A stretch of DNA of 64,000 bases from JABDKJ01 sp964609215 (GTDB taxonomy: Bacteria > Bacteroidota > Bacteroidia > Flavobacteriales_D > JABDKJ01). The stretch lies in contig CAZSQZ010000002.1 in the NCBI GenBank assembly GCA_964609215.1, positions 62,001 to 126,000 on the forward strand. Direction: 5' to 3'. Of this stretch, positions 17,676-24,483 are shown one piece after another. The translations under genes and the position numbers were made by a program. Under the pieces are notes generated by a model. That model had not been told where the DNA came from. It was given only the letters and a program-made list of their open reading frames with translations, and did no database searches. Position 1 is the stretch's first letter. The number at the start of each line of letters is the position of its first letter.

Positions 17676-18284
17676 ATGAAGGAGGAAAAAGGAAACATAT
17701 TTAGCATCTTTGATGAAATATTGAGTCGTACAGAAAAAGAACATTTTCTAAAGCAAAAAGGAAAGGTAATTTGGCTTACAGGGCTTTCTGGGTCCGGGAA
17801 AACCACTATTGCAAAATGGCTCGAAAAAAAACTCCATAACGAAAATTATCTAACGAAGTTTTTGGATGGAGATAATATTAGAACTGGACTCGGAAATAAT
17901 TTGGGGTTTAGTGTTGAGGATAGAATGGAAAACATTAGAAGAATTGCTGAAGTCGCTAAGTTATTTTTGGATAATGGAACCGTGACTTTAGCCAGTTTTG
18001 TAAGTCCAACTAGAGAGATAAGAGAAATGGCAAGAAATATTGTCGGAACTGAGGATTTTATTGAGGTATTTATAGATACCCCATTAGAAGTCTGCGAGGC
18101 AAGAGATGTCAAGGGTTTATATAAAAAGGCAAGAGCTGGAGAAATAAAGGACTTCACCGGAATATCTTCTCCTTTTGAGGCTCCTGCAACAACTGCCATT
18201 CAAATACGTACAGAAAACAAAAATATTGAGGATTGTGGTAAGGAACTCTATGCTGCAATTATCGAACAAATCAAAGCTGAATGA
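17676..18284 (+). CDS. cysC: Adenylyl-sulfate kinase
   Basis: A 202-residue APS kinase that phosphorylates APS to PAPS. It has the Walker A loop WLTGLSGSGKTT, the LDGDNIRTGL segment, SFVSPTREIREMAR with the conserved Ser, and GLYKKARAGEIKDFTGISSP. It starts the cassette cysC-cysD-cysN and overlaps cysD by ATGA. No sulfite or PAPS reductase genes are next to it. The position against a locus with four sulfotransferases suggests the PAPS goes to sulfation of the polysaccharide, although assimilation cannot be excluded. Confidence 0.95.
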   Translation: MKEEKGNIFSIFDEILSRTEKEHFLKQKGKVIWLTGLSGSGKTTIAKWLEKKLHNENYLTKFLDGDNIRTGLGNNLGFSVEDRMENIRRIAEVAKLFLDNGTVTLASFVSPTREIREMARNIVGTEDFIEVFIDTPLEVCEARDVKGLYKKARAGEIKDFTGISSPFEAPATTAIQIRTENKNIEDCGKELYAAIIEQIKAE

Positions 18285-19183
18285 ATTACAGTTTAAACCA
18301 TCTAAAAGAATTAGAATCCGAATCCATTTTCGTACTGCGCGAAGTCGCTGCTCAGTTTGAAAATCCTGTATTATTGTTTTCAGGAGGTAAAGATTCTATT
18401 GTCATGTTCTACCTAGCCAGAAAAGCGTTTTGGCCTGCAAAGGTTCCCTTTCCTTTACTTCATGTAGATACGGGGCATAACTTTCCCGAAACCATAGAGT
18501 TTAGAGATAAATTGGTAAAAGAAACTGGCGCAAGGCTTATTGTAGGTTCTGTGCAAGAAGCGATAGATAATGGAACGGCACATGAAGAAAAAGGAGTTAA
18601 TGCGAGTAGAAATATGCTTCAGATACCTACTCTTTTAAATTCTATTGAGTCTAACAAGTTTGATGCTGCAATGGGAGGTGGAAGAAGAGATGAAGAAAAA
18701 GCTAGAGCAAAGGAACGTTTCTTTTCTCATCGAGATGAATTTAGTCAATGGGATCCTAAAAATCAGCGTCCGGAACTTTGGAATATTTTCAATGGAAGAA
18801 AAAATATTGGAGAACATTTTAGAGTATTCCCAATAAGTAATTGGACTGAAATGGATATATGGCAGTATATTCTGCATGAAAAAATTGAATTGCCTAGCCT
18901 TTATTTTAGCCATAAAAGAAAAGTATTTACCAGAGATGGGTCTATTCTTGCCGAAAATGAATTTATTCAACTAAAAGAAACCGAACAAGTTGAAGAAAAG
19001 GTTATTCGCTTTCGTACTATTGGAGACATGACCTGCACAGGCGCAGTATATTCAGAAGCTGATACATTAGAAAAAATCATTGAAGAAGTAGCTACTACCA
19101 GAACCACGGAAAGAGGTGGAAGATCTGATGATAAGAGAAGTGAAGCAGCTATGGAAGATAGAAAAAAGGAAGGCTACTTCTAA
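18281..19183 (+). CDS. cysD: Sulfate adenylyltransferase subunit 2
   Basis: A 300-residue ATP-pyrophosphatase family protein. It has the PP-loop FSGGKDSIVM, AAMGGGRRDEEKARAKER and the conserved C-terminal TTERGGRSDDK region. With CysN it makes APS from ATP and sulfate. Its length and motifs are standard, and it starts inside the cysC stop and ends 10 bases before cysN. Confidence 0.96.
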   Translation: MNYSLNHLKELESESIFVLREVAAQFENPVLLFSGGKDSIVMFYLARKAFWPAKVPFPLLHVDTGHNFPETIEFRDKLVKETGARLIVGSVQEAIDNGTAHEEKGVNASRNMLQIPTLLNSIESNKFDAAMGGGRRDEEKARAKERFFSHRDEFSQWDPKNQRPELWNIFNGRKNIGEHFRVFPISNWTEMDIWQYILHEKIELPSLYFSHKRKVFTRDGSILAENEFIQLKETEQVEEKVIRFRTIGDMTCTGAVYSEADTLEKIIEEVATTRTTERGGRSDDKRSEAAMEDRKKEGYF

Positions 19184-19193
19184 AATTGGAAAA

Positions 19194-20471
19194 ATGAGCG
19201 ATCAAAAAGACACAAAAGGATATTTAGATATGGACCTGCTAAGGTTTACTACAGCAGGAAGCGTAGACGATGGTAAGTCTACTTTAATAGGTCGTATGTT
19301 ATATGACAGCAAATCCATTTTTGAAGATCAAATGGAAGCTGTAGAAAAAGCAAGTGCAAAGGCAGGAGATAGCGAAGTAAACCTAGCTTTATTAACAGAT
19401 GGTTTAAGAGCAGAGAGGGAACAGGGCATTACCATAGATGTTGCTTATAGATATTTCGCAACTCCCAAAAGAAAATTCATTATTGCAGATACTCCAGGTC
19501 ATATTCAATATACAAGAAATATGGTGACAGGTGCTTCTACTGCAAATCTTGCCATTATCTTAGTAGACGCCAGAAAAGGAGTTGTTGAGCAAACAAAAAG
19601 ACATTCTTTCATTGCATCTCTGTTAGGTATACCTCATGTAGTTTATTGTATCAATAAAATGGATCTGGTGGATTACAATGAAGAAGCCTATGAAAAGGTA
19701 AAACAAGATATTGAGGATTTTGGTTCGAAGCTTCAAATTAATGATGTTCATTATATTCCAGTAAGTGCTTTAAAAGGAGATAACATTGTAAACAAGTCTG
19801 AAAATATGGACTGGTACAAAGGAGCAACACTTATGTATACTTTAGAAAACGTGCATATATCTTCCGACAATAATTTTGTCGATTGCAGATTTCCAGTCCA
19901 ATATGTTGTGCGTCCGTTGACAGAAGCTCATCACGATTACCGAGGATATGCTGGGCGAGTTGCTGGAGGTATTTTCAAAAGTGGAGATGAAGTAACCTTA
20001 TTGCCTTCAGGCTTTAAAACGAAGATAAAGAGCATAGACACTATGGATGGCGAGATAGAAAAAGCATTTCCACCAATGAGTGTATGCATGACTCTTGAAG
20101 ATGATCTCGACCTTAGCAGAGGAGGGATGATTGTGAAAGAAAATAATCAACCAGATGCAATTCAAGATTTAGATGTCATGATATGTTGGATGAATGAAAA
20201 GCCTCTCAATCCGACAGGAAAATATGCTATAAAACATACCTCAAGAGATGCCAGATGCATGATTAAGAGCGTGCAGTACAAAGTGGATATTAACACTTTG
20301 CATAGAATGGAAGGTGATAAGAATATTGGAATGAATGACATTGGTAAAGTTACCATACGAACAACAGCCCCATTATTCGTTGACCGCTATTCCAGAAACA
20401 GAATTTCGGGAAGTCTTATTTTTATCAATGAAGCAACAAATGAAACCGTTGCAGCAGGCATGATCGTCTAG
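19194..20471 (+). CDS. cysN: Sulfate adenylyltransferase subunit 1 (GTPase)
   Basis: About 425 residues. The GTPase motifs are GSVDDGKST (G1), DTPGHIQY (G3) and NKMDLVD (G4), followed by two beta-barrel domains as in elongation factors. GTP hydrolysis drives APS formation with CysD. ATG 19194 is chosen because it opens the conserved MSDQ...LRFTTAGSVDD N-terminus; an upstream in-frame ATG at 19116 would overlap cysD by 68 bases. There is no fused APS kinase domain, in agreement with the separate cysC. Confidence 0.95.
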   Translation: MSDQKDTKGYLDMDLLRFTTAGSVDDGKSTLIGRMLYDSKSIFEDQMEAVEKASAKAGDSEVNLALLTDGLRAEREQGITIDVAYRYFATPKRKFIIADTPGHIQYTRNMVTGASTANLAIILVDARKGVVEQTKRHSFIASLLGIPHVVYCINKMDLVDYNEEAYEKVKQDIEDFGSKLQINDVHYIPVSALKGDNIVNKSENMDWYKGATLMYTLENVHISSDNNFVDCRFPVQYVVRPLTEAHHDYRGYAGRVAGGIFKSGDEVTLLPSGFKTKIKSIDTMDGEIEKAFPPMSVCMTLEDDLDLSRGGMIVKENNQPDAIQDLDVMICWMNEKPLNPTGKYAIKHTSRDARCMIKSVQYKVDINTLHRMEGDKNIGMNDIGKVTIRTTAPLFVDRYSRNRISGSLIFINEATNETVAAGMIV

Positions 20472-20609
20472 TCCATTTATACGATTTTCTGTGTTCAAAC
20501 GTTGTTTATTCTAGAAAACTATATCTTTAATAAAAGACTACTTTTTTAACCTATGTTTCACTTTTAGTGGTTTTAAGTAAGACCACGTTTAATTTAAAAC
20601 TTTGCATTT

Positions 20610-21053
20610 ATGAACTTATCAACTTCACAAAGCTCTGTGGGTAATCGAGTTATAAATTCACTCATTCAAGAGCAACAAAACACACACAACCTAAATTTTT
20701 TTGGCCCAAATAGATTAACAAATATTGGATTACCCGACAAGGATAATAATCTTCAAATGATACAAATAGCAGACATATTATATTGCGAATCTGTAGGTAA
20801 TACAACCAATATTTATGTTGAGAATTACCAGTCTAGATTTATAGTCTTTGACTCCCTTAAGTCATTTGAAGAAAGATTGGGTTATTTTAATTTTTTCAGA
20901 ACCCACCGCTCCTTTTTAATTAACCTAAACAAAGTGCTACGCTATAACTATAGAAAAGAAAAAGGAAGAAAAATTAAAATGACCAATGGTAATAGTGTTG
21001 CCGTATCAGACGACAAAAAAAAACTTTTAAAAAAACAATTGCAGTTGTTCTAG
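20610..21053 (+). CDS. Stand-alone LytTR DNA-binding protein
   Basis: A 147-residue protein. The last ~100 residues form a LytTR domain: IADILYCESVGNTTNIYVE, FVSLKSFEERL-like helix, FFRTHRSFLINLNKVL and the final basic KKKLLKKQLQ. There is no receiver domain, and the first ~40 residues are a short unconserved-looking leader. Such proteins bind DNA repeats upstream of targets. It follows cysN after 138 bases and could control the adjacent glycan genes, but no target is shown. Confidence 0.85.
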   Translation: MNLSTSQSSVGNRVINSLIQEQQNTHNLNFFGPNRLTNIGLPDKDNNLQMIQIADILYCESVGNTTNIYVENYQSRFIVFDSLKSFEERLGYFNFFRTHRSFLINLNKVLRYNYRKEKGRKIKMTNGNSVAVSDDKKKLLKKQLQLF

Positions 21054-21106
21054 GCCTGGAAATATAATATGAGGGAGCTTTATTGCACTTATCAAATTTT
21101 GTTCTA

Positions 21107-21144
21107 TTTTTGTTTAATATTTTCATAAAAATATTAAACAAAAA
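21107..21144. terminator. 17-bp perfect AT-rich hairpin
   Basis: Arms TTTTTGTTTAATATTTT (21107-21123) and its exact complement (21128-21144) enclose a 4-base CATA loop. It lies 54 bases after the LytTR stop. T-rich on both strands, it could end transcription in either direction, though the stem is almost free of G-C pairs. Confidence 0.5.
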
Positions 21145-21240
21145 TTCAATTAAAGTCCAACGTACTACCAGTAAAGGAAAAAATTACGGGAACGAAAGGC
21201 TTAATATGTCAGAATAAAGTAATTCTCATTTTAAGCTATT

Positions 21241-21278
21241 AATTAGAAAGGAGTCATTGAGCTCCTTTCTAATTTTAT
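21241..21278 (+). terminator. Rho-independent-type hairpin
   Basis: Perfect 13-bp stem AATTAGAAAGGAG/CTCCTTTCTAATT with an 8-base loop, followed by TT and AT-rich sequence. It could end the LytTR transcript or a short RNA initiated between 21145 and 21240. Confidence 0.6.
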
Positions 21279-21610
21279 AGATAGTCAAAAATGACGTGAA
21301 AGCACTTATCGAAATACCCATGCTTAAGCAATGAAACCATGTCTGAAAAAACAGGAAATCACACTTCTAAAAAAAAATGAAAGAAAAGGGCAATGTCAAT
21401 AGTAAAGCCATAAAAGATGACTAAAAGAAACTTTTAGAAATACACCTGTAAATCTTCTTATCCCAAACATGAATTAAAAAAGGGCTTTCATCACTCTTTT
21501 TTTAGCTTTCGTTCAATGTTAAGATTTAAGGATTAAACATTTCTCACCTTTGACCCTAGTTCATAAGTGCTAAACGAATGAATCTATGCTTGAAAATTCT
21601 CTAGGAGATT

Positions 21611-21660
21611 ATCCCGGAAGATTTACCGAAAGAATTGGTCGAGCATATCAATTCCGGGAT
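21611..21660. repeat. 9-bp inverted repeat upstream of lipoprotein gene
   Basis: ATCCCGGAA (21611-21619) and TTCCGGGAT (21652-21660) are exact complements separated by 32 bases, 19 bases before the lipoprotein ATG. It may be a leader structure or a protein-binding site. Confidence 0.4.
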
Positions 21661-21679
21661 TAAATATAATCCTAAATAA

Positions 21680-22150
21680 ATGTTGAAAAAGAGTTTAATG
21701 CTACTGGCAGTATGCTGCCTTTTATTTTCATGCGCAAAAGAAGAAATAACAAGTCCAGAACCGATCGTTCAAAATACCTTGAGAACAGGTGGAAATGGTG
21801 ATAAGGAATCTGGAGCTGACCATAACACAAACGGTGCAGTATATGATGATAATGGCAATAAAGAAATAATTAATCCAAAACCAACTGTTCAGAATAATTG
21901 GAGAACTGGAGATGATGATGAAGAGCAAGGAGCCAGTAACGAAATTGACGGAACAGTTTCAGATGAAAATGGCAATGCGGAAAACAATGTTGAGGTTCAA
22001 TTGGACACACAAGATGGCATATATATTGCTACCTGTTTTTCAAATGCAGATGGCTATTATCAATTTGATAACATCTGTCACGGTCTATACTTTGTAAGGG
22101 TGAGACCAAATCACGGGAACGAAGAAGTCTATAGTGTTAGAATAGAATAA
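21680..22150 (+). CDS. Small lipoprotein with duplicated linker and C-terminal beta-sandwich repeat
   Basis: A 156-residue protein with signal peptide and lipobox LFSC (Cys18). Residues 22-60 and 62-100 are two copies of one ~40-residue unit (EI..P.P.VQN..RTG...G.......V.D.NGN). The last ~50 residues fit a carboxypeptidase-regulatory or SdrB-like beta domain (VEVQLD, GIYIATCFSNADGYYQFDNI, GLYFVRV). It is probably an outer-membrane or surface lipoprotein. No enzyme motif is visible. Confidence 0.65.
   Translation: MLKKSLMLLAVCCLLFSCAKEEITSPEPIVQNTLRTGGNGDKESGADHNTNGAVYDDNGNKEIINPKPTVQNNWRTGDDDEEQGASNEIDGTVSDENGNAENNVEVQLDTQDGIYIATCFSNADGYYQFDNICHGLYFVRVRPNHGNEEVYSVRIE
21743..21979 (+). repeat. 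Tandem 120-base duplication inside lipoprotein gene
   Basis: Codons 22-60 (21743-21859) and 62-100 (21863-21979) encode related units with a 40-codon period. Similarity is clear at the protein level and partial in DNA (for example AATAATGGC/AAAATGGCAA segments), so the duplication is not recent. Confidence 0.6.
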
Positions 22151-22171
22151 CACTTTTACAGACTGATAATG

Positions 22172-22210
22172 ATTAAAGGAGCATAGTGTATAGCCTATGC
22201 TCCTTTTAAT
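22172..22210. terminator. Bidirectional terminator between convergent genes
   Basis: AAAGGAGCATAG (22175-22186) pairs with CTATGCTCCTTT (22195-22206) around an 8-base loop, with TTTTAAT on one side and ATTAAA on the other. It follows the lipoprotein gene and overlaps the last codons of the convergent histidine kinase gene. Confidence 0.75.
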
Positions 22211-24372
22211 CTCTTAAAATCAAAAACTTGTACAAAGCCATTTTCCCATTTGTTTTGATAATCGGCTTTTAGCTGTTTTGAAAGCAAATGAATAAGTCGG
22301 GTGCCAAAACCAGAACCTTCAGGCTTTAGCTCAAATTCTCTTCCATTATCCTTTATTGTTAAATTCTTCAAATAATTATTCTCAATGCTATACCTAACCA
22401 AAATTTCTAAATTATTTCCTTCAGGGCTGGCATATTTAAAGGTATTGGTGCACAGCTCATTGACCAATAAACCTATGGTCAAAGATTTATCAACGTTAAT
22501 TTTAAATTGGGGAAAATCGGTTTTAATGGACAAAGTCTTTTCACCCGCATAAACATCTTCTAAATTTTCAATGATCTCCCCCATATATTCATCTAGGTTA
22601 ACGATTAACTGTTCACTTTCCTGATAAAGTTTGGCGTGAATAAGGTTCATGGCTGTAACACGGGCTTCATTGTCGGTAATGGACAATCTTACCTCTTCAT
22701 TTTCGGCTTGCATAGCTTGAAGACTAAAAATTCCAGAGAGCATTTGCAAATTGTTCTTTACTCGGTGATGCAGCTCTTTCATCATTTTTTGAGTCAGCTC
22801 TTTTGCTTTCTTTTGCTGATACCATAGCCTAGATAAGACCAAGGCTAATAAAACAACAGATATTGCAACTACTGCCAAAGTCCTTTTTGCAGCATTTTCC
22901 TCTCTCAGTTTTATTTCCCTAAAATCATTTTCAAGTTCCAAAGACTCAATCTCTCGTAATTGTTTTTCATGATTAAATTCAGCCTGAAATCGAGCAACTT
23001 CCTTGGCTTTTGATTCGTTTTGCCATTGACTATACAATTCATCATAGACCACATCATGCTGAGCATAAGCAGCTTTGTTTCCTTTGGATAGGTAGTATTG
23101 CTTCAAATTATCCAGATTATACAAACGCTTAAATACATTCTCTTCCTTTTCAGCCAAATCATCCGCCTTTATCATTTGTTTTTCCGTCTCTCTTCCTCTG
23201 TTCTGCAAAAAATACAATTTGGCCAAATCCACATTATAATCCAAAGAAGCAATAATAGAGCCATCGGTTTCTTTGGCTTTATTGAAATAAAATTGGGCGC
23301 TATCTAAATTACCTTTTTCTATATGAATGGCGCCTATATTCATTTCAAGCAAAGCTATGGCCTTTCTGTTTTGAACTTTCATTTTCTTTCTAACGGCCAA
23401 GGATTTCAGAAATTTCTCTTTTGCCCTGTCCCATTCCCCCATTTCGTTCAAGGTAATGCCCAAGGAATTTAGGGCTCTGGCCATTTTCATTTCACTGCCC
23501 ATGTCTTCCGCAAGCTGATACCTTTTGTTTCTATACACTAAACTTTTGGCATAGTCTCCCGAATAATAATAAACGGTGCCTAAAGTAATATAGGATCTAA
23601 ACATTAAGGTTTTCTGACCGGATTCTTCCGCAAAATAGAGAGCATTTAAAGCCAGATCAATGGCCTTTTCATAGTTCTGGGTTTTGCCCAAAACATCTGC
23701 ATATAGGGCTGAAGAATAGACCATCAAAAAAGTGTCTTCTTTTGCCTTTTCATTTTCTATAATACTATCAAAATAGACTTTACTTTCTTCAGTATTTCCT
23801 TTGCTATTTTCTAAAAGTCCTAAATAATAATTACATCTTATTTCTGGCTTATCTAGACCCTTTTCCCTAAACTCTTCAAGCGCTAATTCCAACAATTCGA
23901 AAGCTTGCGCATAAAATTTTTTCAATCGCAAATGATTACCATAGGAAAGCATTAAGTAGGGATATCCTTTCTTCCAATTTCCATCTCCATTTTTCAAAAA
24001 GGGCTCCAATAAATTCTTTCGCCATTCTTCACAATTTCTATCCAAAGCTTCCGATAAAATGAACTGAAAATTCTCTTGTTTCACCAAATTCGAATACGCT
24101 TCATCTTGCATGACACTCTCAAATTCATTCATTAAACAAGCGCTGTCCTTTTTACTTCTTACCATTAAATTTAAGAGACTATACCATTGTTGATCTTTAT
24201 CGCTTAATACATCTACATCAATAGTATGAATAAGGCTATCTGCAGCAAATGGACTTGCATCCCTGATTTGATCGTAGTACTTCTTTACCTCTAAATCTAA
24301 ATTGTTTCTTTGGCATGAAATCAACAGGAAAAAGGACAGAGATGCGAGAATATATGCCTTCACAAAATTCAT
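22195..24372 (-). CDS. TPR lipoprotein sensor histidine kinase (HisKA_2/HWE-like)
   Basis: A 725-residue protein. A signal with lipobox LISC (Cys20) is followed by about 450 residues of TPR-type helical repeats (for example 'ALNSLGITLNEMGEWDRAKEKF'), a coiled-coil, and one membrane helix near 500-520. The kinase core follows, with H-box ELHHRVKNNLQML (His535/536), N-box LLVNELCTNTFKYA and G-box GSGFGTRLIHLL. It should sense envelope signals and phosphorylate a response regulator. No receiver-domain gene is adjacent, and the LytTR protein at 20610 lacks a receiver, so the partner is elsewhere. Confidence 0.85.
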   Translation of the reverse strand: MNFVKAYILASLSFFLLISCQRNNLDLEVKKYYDQIRDASPFAADSLIHTIDVDVLSDKDQQWYSLLNLMVRSKKDSACLMNEFESVMQDEAYSNLVKQENFQFILSEALDRNCEEWRKNLLEPFLKNGDGNWKKGYPYLMLSYGNHLRLKKFYAQAFELLELALEEFREKGLDKPEIRCNYYLGLLENSKGNTEESKVYFDSIIENEKAKEDTFLMVYSSALYADVLGKTQNYEKAIDLALNALYFAEESGQKTLMFRSYITLGTVYYYSGDYAKSLVYRNKRYQLAEDMGSEMKMARALNSLGITLNEMGEWDRAKEKFLKSLAVRKKMKVQNRKAIALLEMNIGAIHIEKGNLDSAQFYFNKAKETDGSIIASLDYNVDLAKLYFLQNRGRETEKQMIKADDLAEKEENVFKRLYNLDNLKQYYLSKGNKAAYAQHDVVYDELYSQWQNESKAKEVARFQAEFNHEKQLREIESLELENDFREIKLREENAAKRTLAVVAISVVLLALVLSRLWYQQKKAKELTQKMMKELHHRVKNNLQMLSGIFSLQAMQAENEEVRLSITDNEARVTAMNLIHAKLYQESEQLIVNLDEYMGEIIENLEDVYAGEKTLSIKTDFPQFKINVDKSLTIGLLVNELCTNTFKYASPEGNNLEILVRYSIENNYLKNLTIKDNGREFELKPEGSGFGTRLIHLLSKQLKADYQNKWENGFVQVFDFKRLKGA

Positions 24373-24458
24373 TCTGGTGTTAGTTAAAAGTTGCGGAATA
24401 TAAATATAAAGTGGAAAACTATGCGAAATTTTAGCATGGTGGTCTATAGCCTTTATCT

Positions 24459-24466
24459 TAAATTTG
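24459..24466 (+). promoter_or_regulatory. -7 element for purL
   Basis: TAAATTTG matches TAnnTTTG and ends 17 bases before the purL ATG. The triplet 19 bases upstream is TGG, one mismatch from the -33 TTG. Confidence 0.55.
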
Positions 24467-24483
24467 CTGACTATTTATAGCGC

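Larger units (their letters stand above)
21054..21679. other. 626-base region without a convincing gene
   Basis: Between the LytTR gene and a small lipoprotein. It contains two strong hairpins (21107-21144 and 21241-21274), a 7-bp hairpin with 3-base loop at 21421-21437, and a 9-bp inverted repeat at 21611-21660. Just upstream of the lipoprotein two short frames overlap: a 25-codon ORF at 21586-21663 and a 24-codon open tail at 21605-21679. Neither has a recognisable product. The region may hold a small RNA or a decayed gene. Confidence 0.5.

Noticed and set aside
20540..20600. Hairpin GTGGTTTTA/TAAGACCAC as cysN terminator
   Set aside because: The stem needs a G-U pair and a very tight loop, and no T-run follows on the plus strand.
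20610..24372. LytTR protein and TPR kinase as a two-component pair
   Set aside because: The LytTR protein has no receiver domain, and the two genes are separated and convergent.
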